From Istiophorus platypterus (lineage: Eukaryota > Chordata > Actinopteri > Istiophoriformes > Istiophoridae), in contig CM029124.1 of the NCBI GenBank assembly GCA_016859345.1, forward strand, positions 9,126,501-9,190,500: a stretch of DNA of 64,000 nt, in the 5' to 3' direction. Below are positions 38,501 to 51,500 of the stretch, one piece after another (the stretch's first letter is position 1; every line of letters begins with the position of its first letter). Under the pieces are notes generated by a model. The model was given only the letters and a program-made list of their open reading frames with translations. It made no database searches and was not told where the DNA came from. The position numbers and the translations under genes were made by a program.

Positions 38501-41500
38501 GAAACGTCATGACATGCTTTAGTGCTAACATTAACATTAACCATGTCTTCCTCTCCTTCCGTCCTCAGCCGTCCTAAATATGGACAACAGTGTTGTTGAT
38601 CTGGAGACGCTACACGCCCTTTATGAAAATGTGAGTATAACAATAGGCTGTAGCCCCACTTGGAAGTGGAGCTATGTCTTTAGGGTTACAAGAGTAATAA
38701 ACATTTTTTAAATCTTGCAAATTTTTGACACTGACAGGGGCATGATGAAGTCTCATGTGAACAGTGGTTTCAGTAAAGTCAATAGACTGGTAAAAAGACA
38801 ATATCCCAAACTGAAATTCATTTCTACACTTTCCTGCCAATGCTGAATCATATAAATACACAGTGTTGAGCAACAAACCCAGTGCAAAGTAACACCACTG
38901 ACAGCTCAGGCTGATCTTGACTGCTGCATTCAGTCTGGGAAAACCTTGGTCTTTTTTTTCTTTTCCTCTGTGGTTAGCAGTAAAAGTATTATTTTGGAGC
39001 AGTTTGCTTGTGAGAAATAGACTGATTTATGCTTACACATATCACGCCATATATGTTTAACAGGCAATTATTTTATAATAGAATGAACCCTAACAAGACC
39101 CTCCAAGCTTTGATATCAACAAATTGGCAAAAAAAATATCATTCATCAGCTGTTAGTGTTGTTTTACTTGGCACTTGACTAAAGGTAAAACACAAAACAC
39201 CAACTGCCATCAATCAGTAGGTACCTTTCCAAGATTATCAAAAGCTGAACTGTTGTAAATAGTGTCAGTGGGAGAAAATCCACTCTTTAATTAAATTGGT
39301 GTGTTTTTGCGCTGTCAGTCAGAGATTCCTCTTCATTGTGGACATATTTCTCTATTTAGAGTTCTTATTCCATGTTCCGCTTAAAAGGGGTGAACTAAAG
39401 GAAGTGTACATTATATACTAAAACAAACAGGCAAGCCATAAACCGTACTGGTATCTGGTATGTGTGCTGTTTGGCAGCAGAGTCAGTCCTGTATAGGTCT
39501 GTCTGTCTGCTAGCCTGGACAGGGACCAACATTTTTAGGTGGTAAACATGTTTTTTTCACACTGGATCTGATTGACTTCATTTTTGAAATGCTCCCGTGC
39601 AAAGGAAATGGTAGTTGAGAAACACCATTGTTTTTGTCACACAGCACCTCTTTAAAGTGCATGCGTATTTTTTTTTTTTCAAGAGAGACTACAAAGACCA
39701 TGAAAAAAAGATTCGCATAAAAAGAATTATGGAGCTGTCATCACTATTTTCCAATATGTCGGCATTTTGGCTATGAAGGGGTCCTTGTAAGTAGTAAATA
39801 CATATTCATCAGCCCTCACGGATAGAAAATCTCCCCCGCCCAGTGGAAAAGGTTCAGAAACCTTTCGAGGAGCAGGTCAGTAAATAATGGAACATGAAAA
39901 CGGGCATGTTTTCCACATTTCAACTGTGATACAGTTTTAAGATGCTGTGAAATTCCTGTGAATTGCTTTTTGGCACAACTACACAGGAGAGGCCTGGACC
40001 TTTGGCTGCCAGAGGCATATTAATAATGTTGATCATGGGAATGAGACTGAGGCTTGAGACAAGCTGTAGTTATGAACCAATGTGTCATAACTGAGGATCA
40101 AAAGTCTTCTAACCTCTCCACTCACCCCAAGACTTCAAGCCCTCTCCCTCTCCCTCTCTCTCCTTCTCCCCCTTATGGCCTGAGGCTATGTTATTGGGCT
40201 GAGGAGCCAAATTGTTTCTCTTTTGTATTGCGAGACTCCATCCTGTCTGTGGGTCTCCAGCCCCCTAAACCACAGTTGGCAGCACAGTCAGCCTTTCTTG
40301 AGGAATGTGAGGGGCTTCTAATGGTTACACCCTCACTCCCTGGGCTAGGAGCTAGATCACACACTGCTCTGCCTCACTCTTTTTCCTTTTCACACACACA
40401 AACATGCTAACAAACAAACATGCTGGCCCACACAAAAGCGCACATATTGTCCTGTATGTGCACAGAGACAGAAACTCGCACACAAGCAGGGCCAGAGTCG
40501 CTCTGTCTATGAGCTGCGGATTATAGCCACTCCTGTTCTTTGAACAATAAGCCACTACCATTAAAGGGGTCACAGTGATAGTGGGACACCGCTCCCTCCC
40601 CTCTAATATCACAGGCCATAATCTGGACCCAGACTGGTTGTCTGAAGTTGAAGTTCAGAGTCCTTTCAGCTGACAGTAGCTAAATGTCATGGGGGTCATT
40701 TAAGCCATAGCCTATCCTACATATTCTAACACTACATATGACTACATTTTTTTTTTTTTTTGTACATGGCAAGGCCTTGTGAAGTTTAAATGTATTTCAC
40801 ATGTTTACTGCATGATACAATTTGTCATTTAGGGACTACACTTTGGCAGTTCAATGTATAAAGAATCTCATAAATGGTGTTTCACTGAAAACTGAGTGAC
40901 ATAAATAGTGATTAGGCCCTGGCAGGATCTGTTAAGCCCTGTTCTAGAAACCTGGCTAATGAATACCACTCGGCTACCACTAGTGCTCTGGCATCACAAA
41001 TATCATCCTCCTTTCCTTTGCATTTGATATTCCACATGGGACTGTATTTCTCATGCTAACAACTGCTGCAACATGCCCTAGCAATTCAAAGATCACACGC
41101 TAATGCCTACTTGTCCCCAATTACACCAAACACTGCTGGGCTCCGCCGCTGCCCTTTGAAAAGGATCTGCTTTGTGTTAAATATATTTACACTTGAAAAC
41201 ATCTCGAGAGAAGGCAAAGGAGAGCTTGCCCCCGTCGACAGAAAGCGGCAGTGTGTAGAATACTAATCGGGCCCTCAGTGCGTTTGATGCTGGTGTTTAA
41301 TGTTTTCCAAGGATCCATGCCGAGGCTAAACCCCAGAGAGAAAGATGGAGAGAAACAGAGGGAGCAACCAGGCTGCTGAGACTCAGACTTAGGAGGTCTA
41401 TGGGCTCTGAGGGGACTGAGACAGAGTTTACATTCTCTTCCTGGGGAATGTTTTATTGTTTTGCCCGTTTGTGGACACATTAACATCTATTGTCTTTGCC

Positions 41501-42490
41501 TCTTGTGAAATGAAGGGGCATTTCTGGCCTGCTTTTTAAACCACCTTGTGTAAAACTGTGGTCCAGAGCCTGCAAGCAGGATAATGGTCAGGAATGTAGT
41601 CTGGCTGAGACCAACTCCTTAGCATTTATGAAACTTGTACTGTATAGGCTGACATACAGTACAAGTTTAAGTACAGAGTGGCACAATTTGAAAATTCATA
41701 GCCACTTTCAGTAGGGGCTCTGGAGCCTTTGAGCTTATCGCAAGATCTTCATCACAAGAAACTAAGGTTTATCTAGATTATGTATTTATCTGTTTGATTT
41801 TGCTTTGTGCAAGACTAGTGACTCAGAGGTCTTAATGGTAAAAGTAACACCCGGTATACTCTATTTTACTATTACTCTTATTTACACAATTACCATAATA
41901 CCAGTGCTTGGATAAATGATCATATTCTGGTGAGCAATTTTTAAATTTAGAATGTCTTCTAGATAAAATCTAAATTAAAAAAAACAGTAACAAGATATTG
42001 GATAAAGTTTTCTTAAGTACTTGCCTTTCATCCGACTATATACAGTATTCTTCCTGCTTGGATAAATCTGCCTTTTATTTGACAGAGAGCTCAAGATGAT
42101 GAGATGGATGGCATTAAAAAGCACATCAAAGCATCGAAAGACAAGGAGGATGCAAAACCACTGGACAAGCCTGAACAGTAAGAACCAAACCTACCTTCTG
42201 AACCAAATTAATTACGTGAGAGCTGTGTCATTAAACTGATGTGGTAATGGTGAATGATCTTGCCCCTTCATCAGGTTTCTGTTCCAGTTATCCCAAATCC
42301 CCAACTTCACTGAACGAGTGTTCTGCATCCTGTTTCAGTCAACTTTCCATGAATGTATCACCTCAGTCCTCCGCAAAGTAGAAATCCTTCAGAGAGTATG
42401 CAAGGTGAGCTGCTGGCCTTTCTCGTTTCATTTTCTTTTCTGTCACTCAATTTAACCTTCTACAGCTTCATCTAATTTTTCTTGTGTGTA

Positions 42491-42547
<57 letters not shown>

Positions 42548-45500
42548 ACCAGACTCTCCAGAGCGGTGAGTGCGTATTGCAGGTGCTTGGACTGGTGCTG
42601 GCTTTTGGCAACTTCATGAACGGAGGTAATCGGTCTCGAGGGCAGGCTGACGGCTTCACCTTGGACATCCTGCCAAAACTGAAGGACGTTAAGAGCAGTG
42701 TGAGTGTTACAGTGTGAGTCTGTGTGCTACAGGAATAAAAGCAAACATCCCTCAATTGAGGGCTTATGTCACAAGCAAAAGTGTATATATTCATTTGTGT
42801 ATAATGAGTAAAGGAGACAGGCCTATGTATTTTATGTGCACCACACATTCTGCATTTTATTCTCTAATAAAGCGCAATACTAGAAAATAGGTGGTAAACC
42901 GTGGGTCCAGGAGCTGAAAGGGACCTTCATTGGCACCAAAGATGAGATTTAGAGGGAGAGGCCATTCTGTTTGCTGTTCTTATTCAATATCACATCGGGC
43001 TCAGCGTACCCTTGGCACTGCCATATAAGGACACAGCGGTTTGTGTTTTTGTGGTGGTGGACCGTGTAAGTTATCGACATCAAACTTTCCACCAACTCTT
43101 AGTTATGATGGCCAGCCCAGCAAAGTTGTGTTTTGTTGTATCACTCCTCCACTGTCATGATTTATTCCCAACTTCTAAGGCTGCTGTCCTTATTCGTGTT
43201 TGCCCCATGCAAATTAAAACGTCCTGCTCCAAAATGATTAAATTAATAAATAAAGGGGTTTTTGGTTTATTTATTTGGATCTTTTTTTCTTTCTTTCAGG
43301 ATAACTCCCGGAGTCTTTTGTCCTACATTGTTGCTTACTATCTAAGGCACTTTGATGAGGTATGTTTTGGTTCCTGTTTATTTGAATCACTTTTCTGTTT
43401 TAGTCTGATTTGCTTAGAAATCCTTCCAGAGCTCTCTTTTCATCTCCTTTCTTGCCAGAGGATACCATGGCTTATCCTTTATCAAATTATTTATTTTCCC
43501 TTTCCTCATTTACGGCAGAAACAAATCTCTCTCCTTGTCTGGCTCTCTTATAATTCTCTTTCCGCCTTTCACTCTTCATCTCCCGCTCTTGCTCTGCTTT
43601 GGTCTGGATTCATTCAAACCTGCAGCCTGTTCATTGGCATGGCTTCCAAAGAAGGGCTAGTGTAAATAATTAGGTTCTCCAGATGAGATGAACTCAGTAG
43701 AGTGCTGCCTGCCAAAATCAACCGGCATGACATGACTCTAGCACTCATAATGGCCTTGTAGCAACTCTGACGAAGAGATTTGCCTCGTACTTTTTGCACT
43801 GAGCTTAATGGTAGTTATCTGCTGTAGTCTCAGCCATATCTTCTCTTAGATGTTTGGACTTGTAATAAGTGCACGTAGGTCTCTGGAGACATTTATTTCA
43901 ATCTAGCTTGGTGTGTATAGTATATACCGAAGGGGTCCTACCCCATTTGAGAAAGCCTGACTTTGAAACTGCTGTGTGAAGTTATGATGCATGAATGTAT
44001 ATGGTGCTTTATCAGGATGCTGGCAGAGAGACGTGTGTCTACCCTCTGCCCGAGCCCCAGGACCTATTCCAGGCCTCCCAGATGAAGTTTGAGGACTTTC
44101 AAAGAGATTTGCGCAAGCTGAGGAAAGACCTCAATGGTAAGGTCTACAAATTACATTCCACAATTTTCCTTCTGTTCACCTAAGACCTGGAAACAGCATA
44201 CCCTCAACAAGCCTATTCAGGTGGTAGATTGGCCATTCCTTAACCCTCTAAGCAAATAATGGCACGTGTCATATTATGTTTCAAATACCATCACACGGAA
44301 ATTTGTGAGGCAATAAATATGTATTAATCCATTCACATGTCTCCTAGTACAATGGAAAAATAATTTCCCCTACCTGACCAGCTATGGTCATGTGTGGATG
44401 GTAGGAGCAGGTCAAAAGCGAGAGAGATACCATCTGTTTGTCATACAGATGAGCTAACCAGAAGCAGATGTGACTTGTCAGATGTAGACTCCTGTTGGAC
44501 CTGGCGTGCCTTTTACTGTCCTCATGAAATAGAGATCAAAATATAGAGGGGCAAGTTCAGGGAACTTCCACTACCTGTGTACACTATCAAAGGTTCATCA
44601 GCTAATCTTCGAGCTGGAGGAGGCTCCGAATCACCTCATTGACCCTGCAAGTTGCACAAGCCAAGGAGTTTGGAGCCAGAATTTCTGTTCAACTATGATT
44701 ACATGTATGTAATTTCTCAGTTAAGTCAAGAAACAATAAAATGAGTTACATGATGACAGTATTACCTCATGTAGGGACTTAATGTGTTACACTTCATGTA
44801 TTAAACAGATAGTTAGCATATAAATTATCTAAAAATTGTTAATTGTTAAAAGAGGCTTATATAAAAAATGCACAAGAAGGAATGCAATGTTACTGCATAG
44901 GAAGACCTCAGGATTAAAGTGTGGCAATTGCATTATGCTTGAAAAGCCAAACTGATCGGATGACTGAAAAAGAGTCCTAATGAATGAGACTTGTGGGAAA
45001 TACTCCCTTTCATTACTCTGTCTCAATTCACTCAGCACTCACAACACTTTCCAAGGGCTGAAGTGCCAACAAGCGGTAAAAAAAACGGCGATGTGTTTTC
45101 GTACAAACGTGTGTGCACACGTGTATGTACATGTGTATGTGCAAGTTCTTGAGCTTGCAACTTGATCGACAATTCCCCAAACTTGGTCTGTTCTCTATCA
45201 TGTTTTATGCATCTTCGCTGCTAAACCAATTAGGTGCCTGATCTGTGTTGCCAAATATTGTTTTTCCTCCACCATAATGATTCTTTAGGCTGTTCATTAT
45301 TTGCAATTCATAAAGATGGAGTTGCTCACAGGGGAAACGGACTTGCGTCTGCTTCGACCCCTGTAGCGGTGGCACATGTTGTCCCTACATAAATACATCA
45401 TCACATGCTATACCTGCAGACCTCTTCATTACTTAGCAGCGCCAGCTGAGTGCTCTACCAGACATGGGCTTCGATGACAGTTCCCTGAGGGAGGTTCCGA

Positions 45501-48500
45501 TAGGTAGCAATGGCCTTGGCTGGCCTGAAGGACATCAGCAAGCAGCACAGTGGAGAGAGAGCTCACCGTGTACCTCTTACGTTGAGGCACCATATGGTCT
45601 ATGAATTACCATTTGCCTGGTCCCGACCTTCCCGTTCCCTCAAGCGTCACATGGCCTCTCCACCTCTAAGGCCTTGAGCTGAGTTTGTGTATCCGTTATG
45701 CTTGCAGATAGAGCGTGACGATAAGCTTCTCCCGGGATCAGAGCGCAGGCCCTTCCTGGTTCCTTGGGGTGCCTATACTTATTAGTCATTATGGGTCATT
45801 ATGTCTTTGCTGACACTTATTCAGAAGAAACTCAGCAGAGATTTATCAAAGCAAGCTCAACCAGGGTGAAATGTACTGTAGAGTTTGTAATTACAACATG
45901 AATGCTGGATAAGTTATTATTGCACAATTGCTCTGAAAGACAATCGTTTTCCCTGTCATCATGATGTTCTCATGTTGTTTCAGCATGCTCAGCCGAGACG
46001 GAGAAAGTTTGCAAATTTTCCTCTGAAGAAAACCTGCAACCCTTTAAGGACAAGATGGACGAATTTCTTTGCCAAGGTGAGCATATTTTCCAAATCAATT
46101 GAAACCGATGATTGATTATACTTTCAACGGTCACATTAAAGGGAGATATTCTGCATTTTTCTTCCTGTCAACATATCCCATTAAAAGACCAAAACCAACA
46201 ATGACCTGATCCTCCCAACAAGTGTTGTCTGTGTAGCCAAAGCCTGACAGTGTATATCTTAATTGCTCTCTGCCATAGAGTTCCACTATGGTCCAAAAAC
46301 TACTGAAGACACATCAGTGAGCTGCACTGCTGCACTGGCTGACATGTTCCTTCATCACCCAGGGCAATAGGCCCAGTAGCTTCTATTGATTCCCGTATAC
46401 ACTGTTCTGCTGCTATACGTATCAACAAATATCACTATTAATGGCTGTTATAATGACATTTGCTGAAAACTAAACTAAAGGATAGGAAAGTACTGATAAT
46501 CAGACCAATAAATTGTAAGTTGTGTTTTTCTCCTGATTTGATAACAATAACAAAAGAATGGAGAAAATTGCCAGCTTTTTAAAAATATTGAAACAGTTAA
46601 TGCTCAGTCTCTATAAACATATGGTTTTCTAATCTGTGTTGGCATCATACAAGGAGGTAAAATGCAAAAAGCAAATAATAGTAATGGTATTTGTACACCT
46701 AATCTGAAAATTCCTCTGTGGTGTGAGAGCATGTGAAGCAGCTCGTCAATCAGAAAGATGTACGTCTTCTACGTCTGCAGACACATTTCCAAATCTGTTT
46801 CTAGCTGTTTTCTGGTTGATGTATGCACACAAGGGTTCACTCAGTGTCGTTTCCATAGGGACATGTGTTTCTTCCAGGGTGTATTGAATAACTCTTGGCT
46901 ATTTCAGGTCTCCCTATCTGCTTTGACGGATTACGACTGCACTTGGTAGCTCTGTCGTTTATCTTGATCTCTAGCCACTAAAACAGAGTATGTCTTGTTC
47001 TGCCTCAAAGGAAGATTCAGGATGGCCGAAAGTGTACCTGTCACACAGCCTGTTAAATTGTCTGCAGAGAACAGAACTGGATGCCTGCGGGGCTGGGATA
47101 AAACGGACTTGTTCAGCACCAAACCCTTTCACTTAGTACTTTTGACATTATGGCATGTTTTTGTCATATATTTGCCCTTATCTCTGCTGTTTAAAATTTT
47201 TTCCCTGGTTCCCGTTCTCCTTTATTTTTCCAGTGTCAGTCTGCTTTTCCCCTTCTAATACCAAGGTTTTTTTTCTCTTGACAGGGAGATTAGAACAACC
47301 CTGTTGCCTGCTTGGCCAAATCTCCCTTTGTATCACACCCTCACTCCTATTAGGCAATCAAATAACCCTACACAGCATGGTGTTTACTAAGTGGGCTGTT
47401 GAAATGATGACGATGAATTTATTGTTAACAAGGAGCACCTCGTCCTCCATTGCACTATTATTCCAAAAAGACCAAGAGTCTACAGCAGCTCTGTGAGGCT
47501 CTATGCACACTGGTGCTTTGAGGTGAATGTTTATATCAGAAGGATCACCATAACAATTCTTGCATATCGATGTTTAGCCAGTATAATGTTAACCTTGTTA
47601 ACCGCCTTCATAAAGCGTGTTAGCATGCTGACATTTGCTCATTAGCACTAAACCCAAAGTACAGCTGAGGCTGATGGGATTATCATTAGTTTTGGAGGTA
47701 TTTGGCCATAAACTAAAGTATTGGGCAAATATGACCAGATGATAGAACTAGATAAAAAAAAAAAGTCAGAGGATCGTCAAAGTTATTACAATTTATCCTG
47801 AAGAGGACAGGAATATTTCCAGCAAATTTGATGGCAATCCATCCAATACTTTTTGAGACTTTTCACTGAAGACCACTAATGTCAACCTCACAGCTGTGCT
47901 AGACGAGGACAATCATGAAGTAGGTATTGAGAGATTTCACCAGATAAATGAAATTTCTGACCTGCTAAAGACAATGGATGAAAAATCAGGCGCTTATCAA
48001 AGTAATTTGGATGCGTCCTCACAACACCATGGATTTTCATGGATATTCATCCAACAGTTGCTGAGATATTTCAGTCTGGACCAACGTTTGGGACCAAGAA
48101 ACTTTCATTGCCGTCCCTCTTGCCATTTTGCTAACAAAAAAATGTCCAGTACAAAGCACTGGAGCAAGCTAAAGACAGAAAAGAAAATCTTACGTTCTAA
48201 AACGGGCTAAAAGCTAGTACTACATTGTTGTTCTAGACCTAGATAGACAAAATCCACTGAAAATGTAGTCGTGTTTATCCATTTCCACCAGATGTCATAC
48301 AGTCATGCTTTTATCTCAATTATCTGAAATCTACAACAGTATTGGGATACTGTGATCCACTTCAAAGGTGTAGGGCTCAGTTTGTTATGCTTGTTTTGAC
48401 ATAACAAGCCAAATTCTGTTTTTTATGTAGCATTGGCTTTGACCCTGACTATATTCAGTTGACTGTGTCCAATCTTTCTGAAGGTCCCAGCTCACAGGCC

Positions 48501-51500
48501 TCTCACCAAGTGCTTTTGTATTCAAATGAGAGTATAATATATAGCATATGTTCTTCCACAGTAATGCTCACTGTCCATTTTAAAGGAAGTCTGCAGATGA
48601 AAGCATGTCTCCCATTTCCATCTCTCCCCCGCTCTTTTCCTCTTTCCCTTTCTCTCCGAGTTTGAGAAAAATATGGGAGCTCTTTCTTTGATGCAAATGA
48701 CGAGGTTTTTCCTCTGAGAGCAAAATGTAAGCACCGTAACACGGACATGTGACTCAGAAGGCTCCAGACGGGATTCTTGGGGTTCCTCCACTGCGGTGGT
48801 GAAAAAAAAAAAAAGAACAACATCCAAATGTCTTATTTTTGTTATTTCTGTAATTTCTAAAAAGCCTGGGGTTAAACTGTTTCTGGCTCCACAGTTTAAA
48901 CCACTTTTGTTTATTTTCTGACCATGAAACTAACCACAGAATAACAGTGGGAGCGGACTTGTTGGAGCTCGGCTGTTTGGTCTAGCTCGATTTTCCCCGC
49001 TCGCTTCACAAATTCTCATGCATGCAGGACTTTGATGGAGTCACTATGCAAGAGAGCCATGGCCATGTGATAATCTGTCTCGATGGACATAAAGATTAGG
49101 AAAAGTGCTGTCAAACTCACATCCCCTTTTTACAAACTACAACTCCTCCGCTTAGGATGTCACCTCATGTGGGCCAATGTGGTTTTATATCGAACTTCTA
49201 AATTTTATTCGTGTTAGTGTATACCGCATTATGGTGAAATCAGTTATTAAATAAACACGTTGATCTTTGTCATGTTGAATCATGTGAAGATGCTGGTGCA
49301 ATAACAGACATCTTTGAATAAAATTCCTTAATGTTTTCATCATTTATTTCGTTGGAAATACAATCTTCATCAGTTTAGTCATTTTTCCCCTTAATACAAC
49401 ATTGTCGTCATATCATTACAATAAGATAAGTAGAGAAAACAATAAATCATGTCGAATTCTAACTGAATTAATCAGCAAGCATCAGGGGATGAACTATCTG
49501 TAAGAGGTTATCTTCCTTAATTGAGATTCAATGTTTCGATAAATAGGTTTTACATCACAACAGGATCTTCCAGTTCAGTGTCATAGTAAATGGTAAGTAG
49601 CATCTTAAATCATCTTTGCTCAAAGGACAGAGCACGGTCCTGCTATTAAGGTGCTTTTAGCAAGCTCCATTCATATTATTTATCAATATGTCATCATTTA
49701 TTGATGAGCCGTCAAGGAGAGAGAGTCACAGTTGTGGACTACAGAGTGATTTAGTACTGTGGAATGGTAAAGCATAATGCTGGTCTCAGCGGGTTTGACT
49801 GGGATCTTTAGAAGTGGCTCTGGCTTCAATTACACATAGCAACCAGATATTCCCAACATAAGAGAAGAACATAGATTTGTGCCAAGAAAGATTCTCTATC
49901 CCGTCTACTGTCATGTCTGTCTTGCAAAGCCACGAGCAGGCCATAGTTCATTTCTGGTCATTTGACAGTTGAAGGCAATAGCGGCTCACAGATTATTGAC
50001 CCGTAGAGGACACACGCTGTGTGTGAGAGTTTATTGTCTAACCTTTTGTCAATTGTCCAGCAGCACGGTGATACATACCAGATACAAACCAGCAAGAAAA
50101 AAAAATATAGCTGGATCTGGTCTCGACTACAGCTCTTATATATTTGAATATGGGCTGAAAAAATCAGCCCCTAGATCTTCCTGACTAAGGCCGTCACATT
50201 TCACTGCTGTTCTCTTATATCATAATTTATAACACAGTCAAATGATCCCAATGGCCCACTGAGATAAGTGTTCTGGCCTACTGGAAATACCTCCTAATGT
50301 GTACCATGGTGTCTGACTCTTGTTTTTTGGTTTTTTTTTTTTAACCCTCTCGCTTACTCTCTTTTACTCTCATGGATCTCACACACAAACATGCTCGCTC
50401 ACTCACTCACTCATACACACACACACACACTCACACACACTCATCCGTCTCCATTCGAAGTAACCTCACACAAAGAAGCACTTGTCCTGAGGTCTGCAGT
50501 GCTCATTTGTCAGTTGTGCAACAGCGGACAGTCCCAACACTTAATAACCTGGTGGCACAGCACTGACCTTGAAGATGACAATTGGTTTAAGTAATGGTGA
50601 CATGTGGAATCCTCCTGTATATACAAGTCACACTGCAGGTGAAAGATTTCTTTTCTATAGGGACTATCATAAGCCTTTATTTACCGATACACTGCTTTTT
50701 TTTTCCTTCCAATTTACTTTACTTTACAGCTAAAACAGAACTGGAAACGCAGGAGAAGCAGCTGGCAGAAACTCAGAAAATGTAAGAACTTTCTTTATCT
50801 TTAAATATTTTCCTACAGCTTCTTTGCCAGAGAAATAAATGCAGTTACTTCTGTTCCATTTCTTGGGTTACATTTAGTCTTTTCTCCAGCATCACAGCAG
50901 TGATCAGTTCTGAATTTGAAAATAACGGCAACACCGTATAATGCAATCCAATACGGTCTGAAGCAATGTATTCTCACTGCAGTGAGTTAGTATGATCTTG
51001 CTTCTTTGTCAATATTTAGGACTGGTTCCTTCAGTTACATGGTAGGTGCAGGCCGTCATGCCAGGCCTTCAGTAGACGGGAGGCCCCCTGTGCGGTGTCT
51101 ATGTTGTTTATCTAAGTGGAGCGAGAGTAGACAGCCTTGGCTCCAGGCTTCTGTTACCGCTGGCTAGGAATGCGTTCCTATAACACACTCCAAACAAAGA
51201 GACCCCAACCTGTCCACTGTATTGATCCACTGCAAATGGCCACCACATTCAACACTTTCAAATATGTCATCCCCCCTCCATGTGCACACTTTTCTTTTGC
51301 TAGATCTGTCTTTGTCTCCTAGTTATGCATATTTTTTTGGTTTTTCCCATTTCCTCACTCACCCTTACACTTATTTACGGTAAATGTGTGTTTATTATAT
51401 ATGAGATGTATTAAGTTTTAGTTTTGACCAAAACGTTAATTAGTGAGAAAAAACAGAAGGACTATGTTGTTTTGGTGTCAGTAATTTTGTTCACAGTTGT

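Larger units (their letters stand above)
46077..50729 (+). other. fmn2: fmn2 intron 13
   Basis: 4.7-kb intron containing dispersed-repeat copy D and a (CA)/(TCAC) tract at 50395-50442. Several open frames of about 100 codons (47155-47496, 47896-48210, 48503-48827) fall in repeat or low-complexity DNA and are not genes. Confidence 0.8.

Noticed and set aside
43012..43665. 217-codon plus-strand frame
   Set aside because: It runs through introns 10 and 11; only 43300-43359 (exon 11) has homology, and flanking GT-AG signals match the phases.
47896..48210. 104-codon frame
   Set aside because: Lies in dispersed-repeat copy D read in antisense; no homology to a protein.
50372..50594. His/Thr-rich frames around a CA repeat
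   Set aside because: Translation of simple sequence upstream of fmn2 exon 14.
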